Shown: in pieces, positions 24,546 through 38,133 of the stretch
Layout of the letters: each line of letters begins with the position of its first letter
Numbering within the stretch: the stretch's first letter is position 1
Source: CAVQWT01 sp963810815
GTDB taxonomy: Bacteria > Pseudomonadota > Gammaproteobacteria > Burkholderiales > Casimicrobiaceae
Direction: 5' to 3'
DNA length: 64,000 nucleotides
NCBI GenBank assembly: GCA_963810815.1
Contig: CAWEPB010000003.1
Location: 124,001-188,000, forward strand
Program-made: the position numbers and the translations under genes
The notes under the pieces: generated by a model
Database searches by the model: none
The model's input: only the letters and a program-made list of their open reading frames with translations
Told to the model about the DNA's origin: nothing

Positions 24546-27500
24546 TCACCGCAGCGTCCGCGCCCCGCTGAACAGCGTCGCCGACGACTGCAGCGTCTGC
24601 GCCGTCGCGCCGAACGCGGCGGCCGCCAGCACCGAGTCCGCCGCACCCGAGCCGATGCCGGTGAACCCGCCGGCGTGGCCGTACTGGTAGGCGAAGTCGC
24701 CGCCGAACGCCGCGGTGTCGCTGCCACCCTGGTGCGCCGACGCCAGCGCCGACGCCACGCTCCAGTGCGACAGTGTCGGCGTCACGGCGAGCGCCGCGTC
24801 GTAGCGCGAGACCAGCGCGGCGAAGTCGAAGCGCTCGACGCGCCGGTTGCGCAGCGGATCGGTCGACCCGGATACATAGTCGGTGGATGCGTCGATGACC
24901 ATCTGCAGCGTCACCACGTGCCGGTTGGCAGGCGCCAGGTACCAGTCCTTCAGCGTCACCTGCTCGCCCGCGCCAGTCTCGACCACCAGGTTGTTGCCGG
25001 TCCGGGTGAGCGCGACATCGGCGTAGCGGATGCCGCGGCCCAGCGACAGCGTGTTGTCGGCGCCGGTGGTCGCGGCGACGGTGTCCGCACCGTCGCCACG
25101 GTTGAAACCGATGACGTCGGCGCCGGCGCCGAGGGTCAGCGTGTCGTTGCCGGCGCCGCCGGCGAAGTACTCGGCGCCGCTGCCGCCGGTGAGGACGTCG
25201 GTGCCCGCGCCACCGTGGAAGAAGTTGTTGCCGGCGTTGTCGGTCAGCGTGTCGTTGCCGTCGCCACCCTGCAGCAGGTCGCGGCCGTTGCCACCCTGCA
25301 GGATGTCGTTGCCGAGGTCGCCCCACAACAGGTCCTGCCCGTCTCCGCCCGACAGGGTGTTGGCGGCGCCGTTACCCTGCAGCCAGTTGTCCAGCGCATT
25401 GCCGGTGCCGTTGATCGCCGCCGCGCCGGTGAGCGTCAGCAGTTCGACGTTCGCCGCCAGCGTGGCCGTGACCGTCGACTTGACCAGGTCGGTGCCCGCG
25501 CCCGTCGCTTCGGTGACGACGTCGCCGGCGTTGTCGACGGTGTAGGTGTCGTCACCGTTGCCGCCGCGCAGGCTGTCCGCGCCGGCACCGCCGTCCAGCG
25601 TATCGTTGCCGTCGAGGCCGGTCAGCGTATTGGCCCCGCTGTTGCCCTTGAGCACGTTGGCGCTCGCATTGCCGGTGCCGGCGATGGCACCGGACCCGGT
25701 GAGCGTCAGGTTTTCCAGGTTGGCGCCGAGCGTGAAGGCGACCGAGCTCGACACCAGGTCGGTGCCCTCGCCGGCCAGCTCGGCGACCGCGTCGCCGGCG
25801 TTGTCGACGACGTAACTGTCGTTGCCGGCCCCGCCGCGCAGCACGTCGGCGCCCCCTTTGCCGTCGAGCACGTTGGCGGCGGCGTTGCCGGTCAGGATGT
25901 TGGCGAGCGAGTTGCCGGTGCCGTTGATCGCCGCGGCGCCAGCGAGCGTCAACGCGTCGACGTTGGCGCCCAGCGTCCGCGTGACCGTGCTTTCGACCGT
26001 GTCCCAGCCCTCGTCGGCCAGCTCGACGATGACGTCGGCCGCCGTGTCGACGGCGTAGGTGTCGTCGCCCGCCCCGCCGTGCAGGGTGTCGGTGCCGGTG
26101 CCGCCGTCGAGGAAGTCGTTGCCCTCGTACCCGTAGAGGCTGTCGTCCCCGGCGTAGCCGAGAAGCCGGTCGTCGCCCCCGCCGCCCTCGAGCAGGTCGG
26201 CACCGTCGGTGCCGTGACGCGTGTACAGGCGGTCCTGGATCGCCGCATGCGTCCACACCGTGCCGTCGGCAAAGCGGATCTCCAGCGGATGCGCGGCGTC
26301 GCCGAATTCGAACAGGTCGAGGCCGTCGGCGTCGCCGTTGGCGCGCAGCTGCAGGGTCGCCCAGCCCCACTCGTCGACGACGCGGGCGAGGCCGAGGTCC
26401 GCGGGCGCAATGCCGCCATCGACGAGCACGACCGTCGTTTCGCCCGCCACCGCCGTGTCGGTCACGACGTCGATGCCGCCGCCGGATTGCAGGACGTAGG
26501 TGTCGTTGCCGGCGCCGCCGTCGAGCGAATCGCCACCGCCACCCCCGGTCAGCGTGTCGTTGCCGGCGCCGCCGGTCAGATAGTCGACGCCGTCGCCGGC
26601 GCCGATGCCGCCGGTGCCGTCGCCGTAGAGCCGGTCGTCGCCGTCGCCGCCGTCGAGGTAGTCGAAATCGCCGTCGCCACCGACGAGGCGATCGGCGCCG
26701 GCCCCGCCGTCGAGCTGGTCGCCCTCGGCGCCGCCGTCGAGGTCGTCGTCGCCCGCGTCGCCATGAAGGTAGTCGATCGCCGCACCCCCGGTGAGGCGAT
26801 CCGCGCCGTCGTCGCCGTGCAGCACGTCGCCGTCGTCGCCGCCATCGAGCGTGTCGTCGCCCGCGCCGCCCCGAAGCTGGTCGCGGCCGGCGCCCCCTTG
26901 CACCGCGTCGGCGCCGTCGTCGCCGAAGAGCCGGTCGTCGCCGGCGCCGCCGGCGACGGAGTCGTTGCCGCCCCGGCCGTAGACGAAGTCGTCGTCCTCC
27001 AGCGCGTCCAGCGTGTCGGCGGCTTCGGTGCCGGTCAGCAGGTCGGCGCCCGAGGTCGGCACGCTCGACCGGCTGGCCCGCAGCATCGCGTTGAACTCGG
27101 TGCGGCTGACCACGGTGCCGTCGGCGAAGCGCAGCTCCGCGCCTTCGCCCAGATGAACGCGATCGTTCCCGCCGGCGACCGACAGCCAGCCGTCCCGCAG
27201 CGAAACGTCGCCGGCCGCGATCGACGCATCGAACACGACGCGGTACAGACGGTCGGAGTCGACCACCTGGTCCTGGCCGAAGCCGCGGGCAAGGTGGATT
27301 TCGTCGAGCCCGGCGCCGCCGTCGAGCAGGTCGTCGCCCGTGCCGCCGACGAGGGTGTCGTTGCCCGCGCCGCCGGCGAGCCGATCGTCGCCCGCACCGC
27401 CATCGAGCCGATTGGACGAGGCGTTGCCGGTGACCCGGTCGGCGCGGAGGTCGCCGATGTAATCCGCAGCGCCGAGGTCGTCGCCGAAGGCGAGGCCCTC

Positions 27501-30500
27501 GACGTTGGCGGGCAGGTCGTCCGGCGTGTAGGTTCGCGTGCCGGTGCCGGCGAGTTCGATGGTGTCGGTCCCTTCGCCGGCGTGTTCGACGACGATGTCG
27601 TTGGCGCCCGCACGGTAGCGGTCGTCGCCGCGCCCGCCCCGGAGCGTGTTGGCGGCGGCGTTGGCCGTGCCGTCGAGCGTGTTGGCGAGATCGTTGCCGG
27701 TGCCGTCGATGGCCGCCGCGCCGGTGAGGGTGAGGATCTCGACGTGCTCGGGCAGCACGTAGCTCACCGAGGCGCGGACCTCGTCGGCGGGCGCATGCCA
27801 GACGCTGGCGGTATCGGGCCCGCGATCGACCACCCGGTCGCCGGCGTTGTCGACGATGTACACGTCGTTGCCGTCGAAGCCGATCATGGTGTCGGCACCC
27901 GCGCCGCCGTCGATCACGTTGTGCGGCCCGGCGCCCAGCCAGTACGGACGGAAGCCCTCGATGGTGTTGTCGAGCGCGTTGCCGGTGCGGTAACGCGTCT
28001 GCGCCGGGTACGACGACCCGCCCTCGGCGCTGCGCAGCTTCTCGACGTTCGCCGGCAGCGTGTAGGCGATCCAGTCGGCGCCGGACAGCACGACGGTGTC
28101 GTTGCCCGCTCCCACCGCTTCGACCACCTGGCCGCCGATGTTCGGCCGCAGCCAGTAGGTGTCGTCGCCGAGTCCGCCGGCCATCACCGCGTAGCCCGCC
28201 TCGCCGCCTCCGAGCGACGTGACCGGCGTCCCGCTCGCATTCAGATAGGTGCCCGGCCCGTTGAACGTGTTGTTGCCGGCGTTGCCGTCGAGATAGCTGA
28301 CGGGATTGCCGGCGTTGGCCCACGCGGACAGGTCGACGAAGCCCGTGAGGGTGAGGCGCTCGACGTTGGGGCGCAGCGCATAGCTCACCGACGAGCGGAT
28401 GACGTCGCTGCCGCCCCCCGCCGCTTCGGTGACGGCGTCGCCCGCGTCGTCGACGGTGAAGGTGTCGTTGGCGGTCGTGCCGGTCATCGCGTTCGGCGTG
28501 CCGGTCACGGTGCGCGCCGCCATGGCCGCCGCGTCCCAGACGGTGCCGTCGGCGAAGCGGATCGCCTCGACGCGGCGGTCGGCGAACCAGGTCTCGGTCT
28601 GGCCGGTCGCCGGGTTGAACGTCGCCTCGGTCGTGGTGAAGTGACCCCTGATGCGCAGCTGCGCCTCGGTCTGGCCGACGGCGATGACCAGGTCCGCGCC
28701 ATCCCGATGCAGCGTGACCTCGGCCGGCGCGATGCCGGCCGCCAGCGCGACGACGTCGGACTCGGACACCGGTGTCGACGCGGTCACGCGCTCCTCGACG
28801 CTGTCGCGTCCCGACGTGCGGGAGAAGGCGTAGATGTCCTGTCCCGCGCCCCCCTTCAGCACGTCGTCGCCGCCGCGGCCGTCGAGCGTGTCGTTGCCGC
28901 TGCCGCCATCGAGGGTGTCGTCGCCGGCACCGCCGGTGAGCGTGTCGTTGCCGGCGTAGCCGTACTGCTGCTCGGCGGTGGTCGCCGCGACCAGATGATC
29001 GTCGCCGGAGGTGCCGTGGTGGCCGTAGAGCGTGGTCGCGGCCTCGACCGGCATCGCGGCGGCCGGCGGGTCCGTGTCGTGGAGCGCACGCAGCTCGGCC
29101 AGGCTGAGCGTTTCGCCACCGGCGAAGGCGAAGTCGAAGCTCGCGGCGCCGTCGGCCAGCGCATCCAGCAAGGTGACGCGCCGGTCGGAGCCCAGCTCCA
29201 GCACCAGATGGTTCGCGTTGCCTGCCGGGTCGGTGCCGACGCGAAGCCTCAGGTCCCCGGCCGCGATGCCGGCACCGAACGCGACGGTGTTGGCGCCGGC
29301 AGTGTCCGCGATCTGGACCTCGCCCGCCTCGCCGTCGACGACGTAGGTGTCGTTGCCGGCGCCGCCGGCGAGCAGATCGCGTCCGCCGCCGCCCGCAAGC
29401 GTGTCGTCGCCGGCGTCGCCCCACAGGCCGTCGTCGCCGGCACCGCCGTCGAGGCGGTCGTTGCCTTCGCCGCCCATGAGCAGGTCACCGGCGTCGCCGC
29501 CGGCGAGTACGTCATCGTCGTCCTGGCCCCAGAGGCGATCGCCACCGGCACCGCCGTCGATCGCGTCGGAGCCGTCGCCGCCGACGAGCTGGTCGTCCCC
29601 GTCGCCGCCGGCGAGTCCGTCGTCGCCCGCCGCGCCGACCAGCACGTCGTTGCCACCACCCGCGTCGAGCCGGTCGATGCCGTCGCCGCCGTCGAGGTAA
29701 TCGTCGCCGTCGTCGCCCGCGATCGTGTCGTCGCCCGCCTCGCCCCAGAGCCGGTCGGCATCCGCGCCGCCATCCAGCGCGTCGGCGCCCTCGCCGCCCT
29801 GCAGCTCGTCGGCGCCGGCGCCACCGAGCATCGTGTCTTCGTCCGCGCCGCCGTTGAGCCAGTCGTCGCCGGCACCGCCGTCGAGATCGTCGTCGCCCTC
29901 GCTGCCGCGCAGCGTGTCGCCGTCGGCGCCGCCCTGGATGCGGTCGTCGCCGCCATTGCCGTCGATGTTGTCCGCACCGGCGCCGCCGTCGACGACGTCG
30001 GCGCCGTGGTTGGCCAGCGCGACGTCCGCGGTGGTGTCGTCGCCGACGATGAGGTCGTTGCCGTCGCCGCCGGCCAGGTGGTCGGCGCCCCCGCCGCCGG
30101 TGAGCTTGTCGTTGCCGGCCCCACCGTCGAGCGTGTCGTTGCCGTGCGGCTGCGTTGCCGCGGGGGTGCCGTCGCCGAGCAGTTCGTCGGCGCCGGCGCC
30201 GCCGGACAGCGTGTCGCTGCCGCCTTCGCCCTGCAGGAAGTCGTCGCCCTCGTCGCCGTAGACCGCGTCGTCGCCGGCGCCCGCCATGGCGAAGTCGTTG
30301 CCGCCGCCGCCGTAGAGCGCATCGCCGCCGCCGTTGGCCGCGTCCGTCGGGCCGCCGTTCATGCCGAAGAAGTTCCGGATGCGCGCGTCGCCGGTGATGG
30401 TCTCGGTGGTGCTCCAGTTCAATCCCACCGGCGCGAAGCCGACGTCGCCCAGCAGCGTGTCGGCACCGCCCCCGCCGACGATGACGTCGCTGCCTCCCCC

Positions 30501-32778
30501 GCCATTGAGGACGTCGGCCGTCGTGGCGCCGACCAGCACGTCGGCGCCTTCGCCCCCGTCGAGCCAGTCGCCCTGCGTGGCGACACCCGCGACGTGGCCG
30601 GCGGCGATGGCCTGCGTGACGACGGTCAGCGGGTCGAGCGCGGCTGCCGCATCGGCGTAGAGCCGATCGTCGCCGGCGTCGCCGAACAGGTTGTCGGCCT
30701 CGGTGCCGCCCTCGACGACGTCCGCACCGTCCTGGCCGCGCAGGATGTCGCGACCCGCGCCGCCCTGCACGCGATCGGCGCCGGCGCCGGCCGCCACGGT
30801 GTCGTCGTCGAGCCCGGACTGGATGAGGTCGTTGGCGGCGGAGCCGCCGAGCGAGTCCTTCTTGCCGGACTGGGTGTCGCCGACGATGGTGTTGGTCGTC
30901 GCCTCGTCGACCGCGGCGTTGAGCAGCGTCACGCCGAGGTCCCCGCTGGCGAAGTCGGGCAGCACCACCTGGGCGCCGTCGGGCGCCGTGATCGTCAGCG
31001 GCGAATTGCGCGTCATCACGTACACCGATCCCGCGCCGTCGACCATCCGCCACGTGTTGGCGGCCCCGCGGTCCGCGATCGCCAGGCCCCGCAGCGACAC
31101 GGTCCTGCCGCCGGCGTCGGCGAAGATCAGCTCGCCGCGTCCGTCGGCGTCGACGACCTCGTCGGGCTGGCCATCGTTGCGCACCGTGTAGTGATCGAAG
31201 TCCGCGCCACCTTCCAGCCGGTCGCGATCACGACCGCCTTCGAGCCAGTCGTCGCCGCGCGCCGCCATGCAGGGTGTCGGTGCCCGCGTCGCCGTAGAGC
31301 AGGTCGCCGCCTGCGCCGCCGTCCAGCGTGTCGGCGTCGGCGCCACCGCGGAGCCGGTCGACGCCGTCGCCACCGGCGAGCTGGTCGTTGCCGCTCCCGC
31401 CTTCGATGTGGTCGGCGCCGCCGAGACCGTCGATCGCGTCGTTGCCGGCCATCCCGTAGAGGCGGTCGTCGAGGGCGTCTCCGGCCAGCGCGACGTCATT
31501 GTTCCGGGTGCCGAAGACGACGTGCCGGAACGGCGCGCCGCCCGGCGCCTTCGAGAACACGACGCGGTTGAGGCCGATGTCGGCAAAGGCCGTCGCGGGA
31601 CCGATGCTCGGCGAGCCGTCGTAACCATCGTTGCGATTGACGACCTCCTGGCGCGCCAGCATCGCCGCACGATCCGCGAGCCACGAATCGGTCAGCTCGC
31701 CTTGTCCGGTCGCCTGATCGTGGATCGAGAGTTCCTGCGCACGCGCGTCGTAATCGATCCCGCGGACAACGAAAGGATTGAGCTCCGCCAGCGCGACCCT
31801 GACGGCAACGTCCGCTCGCGCGAGGTTCCGCAGGGACGTCGCCTCCGGGTTCAGCGCCTCGAGCGAATAGACCTCGCCGCGAGCGTGCCCGGCATCGACG
31901 GCCGCGGACACCGCGTCGATCGCGGCATACAGGCCATCCCGCGATTCGCGAACGATCGACGTGCGGGCAGGAAGGAAGATGCTGGAGAGCGCCGTCACCG
32001 CCTCCTCCAGCGTGGTCGAGACCCGGCCCGACGATGCGGCCAGAAGGTCCCGCATCCCCGCGGGGGTGATGGAGGCATCGACCTTGGCAAACAGGTCGTA
32101 GACCGCCAGCGCGTCGGTGAGAACGCGCTGGCTGTGGTTGCGGGCCGCGGCGGGTTGATCGACGTCGGGGGAATGCTGATTCTCGACACCGATGAGAACC
32201 GGGCTGCCCCAGGCGACGCCGAGGCCGGCAATCGGGGAGAGCCCGTCGGCCGCGCGAATGTTGGTGACCCGGGTGAGGTCCAGGCTGAGTTGCCGGTCCT
32301 GACCGGTCGCGACCTGCAGCAGGGCGTTGAGCGTCGATGCGGCAACACCACCCCTGCCCGGCGCGTTGAACAGATAGGCGTGCTCGACCGCGCGGGGATT
32401 CTCGTAGAGCAGGCTCGCGGCGAGGTAACCCCCGAGCGAATGGCCGGTCACCGTGAACGTCGGCGTGAGCGTGCCATCGGCCTGCCATTCGGTCACCTTC
32501 TGCGCGAGGCTCCGGTACTGCGCCTGGAACAGCGACGAGCCCAGAAAGGCGACGTCGACCGCGTCGGTGATCAGGTCCTGGATGTCGTCGGTGCCCCGGA
32601 TCGCGAGATAGCGTTTGTGGGTCTGCGTGTCCTCGAAGACCGTCGCCGAAAGGCCGTTGCTTGTGGTGACCGTCTGCGGCTGACCCAGTTCGTCGGTGAA
32701 GGTCCAGGTGGACGAGTGGTCGTATCGGTCTACGACAATCCATCGCTCAGCAAATGCCTGCGCCTGAATGGTCGACAT
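24546..32778 (-). CDS. Giant RTX lipase with one apparent frameshift
   Basis: 8,233 bases, about 2,740 residues once a one-base shift near 31251-31266 is corrected. The N-terminal 450 residues are an alpha/beta hydrolase of the RTX lipase type, with Ser114 in T-G-H-S-L-G-G. After that come many Ca-binding nonapeptides of the form G-G-x-G-x-D-x-L, broken by haemolysin-related modules (for example I-R-F-A-D-G-T-V-W near the middle) and ending in a non-repetitive C-terminal region where a type I secretion signal would lie. The upstream reading ends H-G-G-A-R-R-R-L, while the next frame continues G-D-D-W-L-E-G-G, restoring the repeat register. No type I secretion genes are nearby. Confidence 0.85.
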
Positions 32779-32896
32779 GGCGTCGGGACCCTCCGTAAGG
32801 TCTTCGACTCGCGGGACGCCGATTGGATAGCGGAAGGTAGGCGGCTAACGCAAGCTCGGACAGGCAGACGCAGAATGCTCATGGCTTCAGCATACC

Positions 32897-33399
32897 TCAC
32901 GATGCGGGCGAGAATATCTCCCGCATCAGAAACACCTCGCCGACATCCTTTTCCGGGCAGTGAAAGGACGAGCCGTGCCATGGACCAGGCATGTCCCCAC
33001 CGCCACGGGCGTAGGAAACGGATTCTCCTAGCGTGACGCCATCGCTTCGTCTGACTATTCGGTAATACCAGCGCTTGAGACTCTGGGTTCCCGGATTTGA
33101 TCTCCGTGATTTCGGCTCACAAAGATGTACTCCGGCCCAAGCGCGTTTTCTCCCTGCGTCGCCCGATAGAACTTCAGGTCTCCGTATTCGGTGAACAACT
33201 TCCTTGGGCAGTGTCACCGTCTCGTAGACCTTACTCCCCCATCCTTCGCACACAGCTCCTTCACCTGCTCGTCCAGTCGATGCTTCTCGCACCCGGCGAG
33301 CAGCAGCACGAGCAGAAGCAGCCCAATCCGAGATACTTGGATACCGATCACGACGACACCTCGCGCGTCATTGACGGGGGATCGAAGCCTTGGGGTCAA
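32897..33399 (-). pseudogene. Decayed lipoprotein gene with several frameshifts
   Basis: Three reading frames each hold a part of one lipoprotein. The first (to 33214) has a signal with lipobox L-L-A-G-C and ends L-C-A-K-D-G-G-V. The second continues K-V-Y-E-T-V-T-L-P-K-E. The third gives Y-G-D-L-K-F-Y-R-A-T-Q-G-E-N-A-L-G-P-E-Y, and the second frame resumes with R-W-Y-Y-R-I-V-R-R-S-D-G and G-G-D-M-P-G-P-W-H. These pieces in order match a small lipoprotein family known from other proteobacteria. Base composition is lower in GC than the neighbours. At least three indels are needed, so either true decay or poor sequence here. Confidence 0.65.
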
Positions 33400-33524
33400 G
33401 CAGAAGGGCGCCGGAACGACACCCCACCTCTCGCCGACGGTTACGCTACGCCGCTCGGCGGAAAAGCGGAATCATCCGTTCGGTCTAAGCCACGCCGTTG
33501 CAACGCAGCACGCCGCTCGGCCGG

Positions 33525-35514
33525 TCAGAACAACGCCGTCACCTTCAGCGTCTCGCCGTTCGGCTCGACCCGCACGTTCGACGACCCGGCGTTGGCCAGC
33601 TTGATCATGTGCGCGTTGATCGACAGGATCTCCGCGACGAAGCCCAGCACGCCGCGCGCCCTGGCGTGCTCGGCCATCCGCTGCTGCATGGCCTTGCCGA
33701 GTCCCGAACCCTGCCACGCCGGGCTGACCATGAACGCGGTCTCGGCGAGGTTGGTCGACGGGTCGATGAAGTAGCAGCTCTGCGCGACGATCTGCGGGTT
33801 CTCGCGCGTGCCGGCCACCGCGACGAACGCGACCTCGTTCTCGAAGTTGACGTTGCACAGGCGCTGCACGTCGCTGTCGGAAAGGCCGCGCACGGTGCGG
33901 AAGAAGCGCGTCTTCACGTCCTCCACCGACATGCCGTGGAACAGGTTGCGGATCTCGGCGGCGTCGGACGACACCGCGGGGCGCAGCAGCACGGTGCGCT
34001 TGTCCTTCAGCGTCACCGTCTGCTCCTCCTCCACCGGGTAGTCGCGCAGGTTCTTCAGCGTCTGCGCGGCGGGGATGTAGCCCCTGGCCTGCGCCTGCTC
34101 GAACAGCTCGGCGCGGAACCTGGGGTCCGCCACGTCGATCAGCGCAATGGCGCGCTCGCGGATCGACTTGCCGAACAGGTACGCGATGCCGTGCTCGGTG
34201 ATCACGTAATGGACGTCCACGCGGGCGACGGTGACGCTCGCCCCCGCGTCCAGCGTCACCTGCACCCGCGACGTGGCGCCGCCGTCGGCGGTGGACGCGA
34301 GGCAGATGATGGCCTTGCCGCCCACGGAGCGCGACGCGCCGCGCAGGAACTCGCCCTGCGCCGCGATGCCGCTGTAGAACTCGCCGTCGAGCTGGTCGGC
34401 GCACACCTGCCCGGTGAGGTCGATGGCGAAGGCCTGCGTCACCGACACCATCCGGTGCTGGGCGGCGATGGTGGCGGGGTGGCACACCGCGTCGATGGGC
34501 TGGAACGAGAACAGCGGGTTGCGGTCGATCAGGTCGTACAGGCGCCGCGAACCGACGGCGAGGCTGGCGACGATCCGGTCGCGCTGATTCGACTTCCGGC
34601 GCCCGGTGACGATGCCCTTTTCCAGCAGCGGGATGATCGCGTCGGTGATGACGTCCGAGTGGATGCCCAGGTCCTTGCGGTCGGCCAGGTACTTGAGCGC
34701 GGCGTTGGTCACGCGCCCCATGCCGATCTGCAGCGTCGAGCCGTCCTCGATGATGCCGCTGATGTAGCGCGCGATCTGCTCGACCACCTGGTCGTCGGTG
34801 GCGGGCTGCGCGTACTCGGCGACGGGGGTGGTCACCGGCACCAGGCAGTCGATGCGGTCGACGTGGACCATCGAATCGCCCATCGTCCGCGGCATGGCGG
34901 GGTTGACCTCGGCGATGACCAGCTTCGCCTTGGCGATGGCCGCCGGGATCACGTCCACCGACACGCCGAGGCTGACGTAGCCGAACTCGTCGGGCATCGA
35001 CACCTGGATCAGCGCCACGTCCACGCGCACGCGCCCGTTCTCGATCAGCTGCGGCACGCGGGCGATGGACATCGGTACGTACTCGGCCAGTCCCTGCCTC
35101 ACCGCGGCGCGGATGTCGGAGCCGACGAAGAACGTCCGGTGCTGGTACTTGGTGATCGCGTTGCCCTGCTCGTCGTGCGGCACCGCCTGGTTGGTGATGA
35201 AGTGCACGAACTCGACGTCGGCGGGCGGATAGCGCATCGACTCCAGCGCGGCGACCAGCGTGGTCGGCGTCGCGCACGCGGTGCCGATGAAGACGTGGCT
35301 GCCGCCGGCGATCTGCTCGACCGCGTCCGCCGCGCTCTTCACCTTCGCCGCCCAGGGCGCGAGGCGCGGGTCCAGCGGCGGGGCATGCGCGGCCGCGCCG
35401 GTGTCGCCGGAGGCGAAGCGCTCGCGCAGGCTGTGGGTCAGTCGCGACAGCAGGCCGGGTGCGGCGTCGCCGGCGGATGCGGATGCGGATGGATGAGTTG
35501 GTGTCGTTGGCCAA
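33525..35514 (-). CDS. Acetyl-CoA hydrolase/transferase fused to a GNAT acetyltransferase domain (probable N-terminal frameshift)
   Basis: About 663 residues if repaired. Residues roughly 30-440 form a CoA-transferase family I/acetyl-CoA hydrolase domain (I-T-E-H-G-I-A-Y-L-F-G-K near its end). The C-terminal 150 residues are a GNAT domain with the acetyl-CoA loop G-S-G-L-G-K-A. In frame, the conserved part runs upstream past the GTG at 35342 (A-P-W-A-A-K-V-K-S-A) but meets no start. A TTG at 35514 with GGGAGG nine bases upstream is in another frame; a two-base loss in the GGATGC tandem repeat at about 35473-35498 would join them. Substrate CoA ester unknown. Confidence 0.8.
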
Positions 35515-35562
35515 GACCGGGTTCCTCCCGAGGCGGCTACTGTAACCGGCGGCGTCGCGCCG

Positions 35563-37490
<1,928 letters not shown>

Positions 37491-37638
37491 GGGAAACCGG
37501 CGGCGGGCGTCGGGCGCCCAAACGCGTATTGTCGCAGGCTGGCCTCGTGCTAACATCATCGCGATCAAACAACGGCATCGATCCGCGCGCCAACAGCCGG
37601 ACGGCAATGCCGGAAGCCGAATGGGGAGCGAGGTCCGC

Positions 37639-38068
37639 ATGAAAGTGCTGCTGCCGATCGACGGGTCGCCATGCTCGCGGCACGCGGTCGAGCACGTCAT
37701 CGCCAGCCGCGCGCGCTGGGGCGACGGCGGCGCGATGGACATCCACCTGGTCAACGTGCAGCCGACGGTGTCGGGCGACATCAGCCAGTTCGTCAGCAGC
37801 ACGCAGCTCGCCGCCTATCACGCCGAAGAGAGCACCAAGGCCCTGGCCGAGGCACGCGCGCTGCTCGACGCCGTCGGCCTGAAGTACACCGTCCACACGC
37901 AAGACCGGCCACGCCGCCGCCGAAATCGCGGCGCTGGCGGACGCGCTGCAGTGCGACCAGATCGTCATGGGCACGCACGGGCGCGGCGCGCTGGCCGAGC
38001 TGCTGGTCGGCGGGACGACGCTGCGGGTCGTTCACCTCACGAAGATGCCGGTGCTGCTGGTCAAATGA
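37639..38068 (+). CDS. Universal stress protein (apparent frameshift)
   Basis: Opens M-K-V-L-L-P-I-D-G-S, the UspA start, with GAGG upstream. To about residue 90 the frame is normal; at 37901-37910 the reading must shift by one base to give G-H-A-A-A-E-I-A-A-L-A and the nucleotide-binding G-T-H-G-R-G-A-L-A-E-L-L, ending V-P-type P-V-L-L-V-K. Total 430 bases, one more than a multiple of three. It precedes the permease by 65 bases; a second Usp gene follows the permease. Confidence 0.8.
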
Positions 38069-38133
38069 ACGTCCGCCCTCCCGCCGCGCTTTGCGGCCGG
38101 AGCCGTCGCGGCGCCGTTCCGGGGATGCGCTGA

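Noticed and set aside
24540..31571. 2,343-residue open frame on the plus strand opposite the RTX gene
   Set aside because: It is an antisense shadow of the repetitive GC-rich RTX codons; the minus-strand frame has the Ca-binding repeats and the lipase domain.
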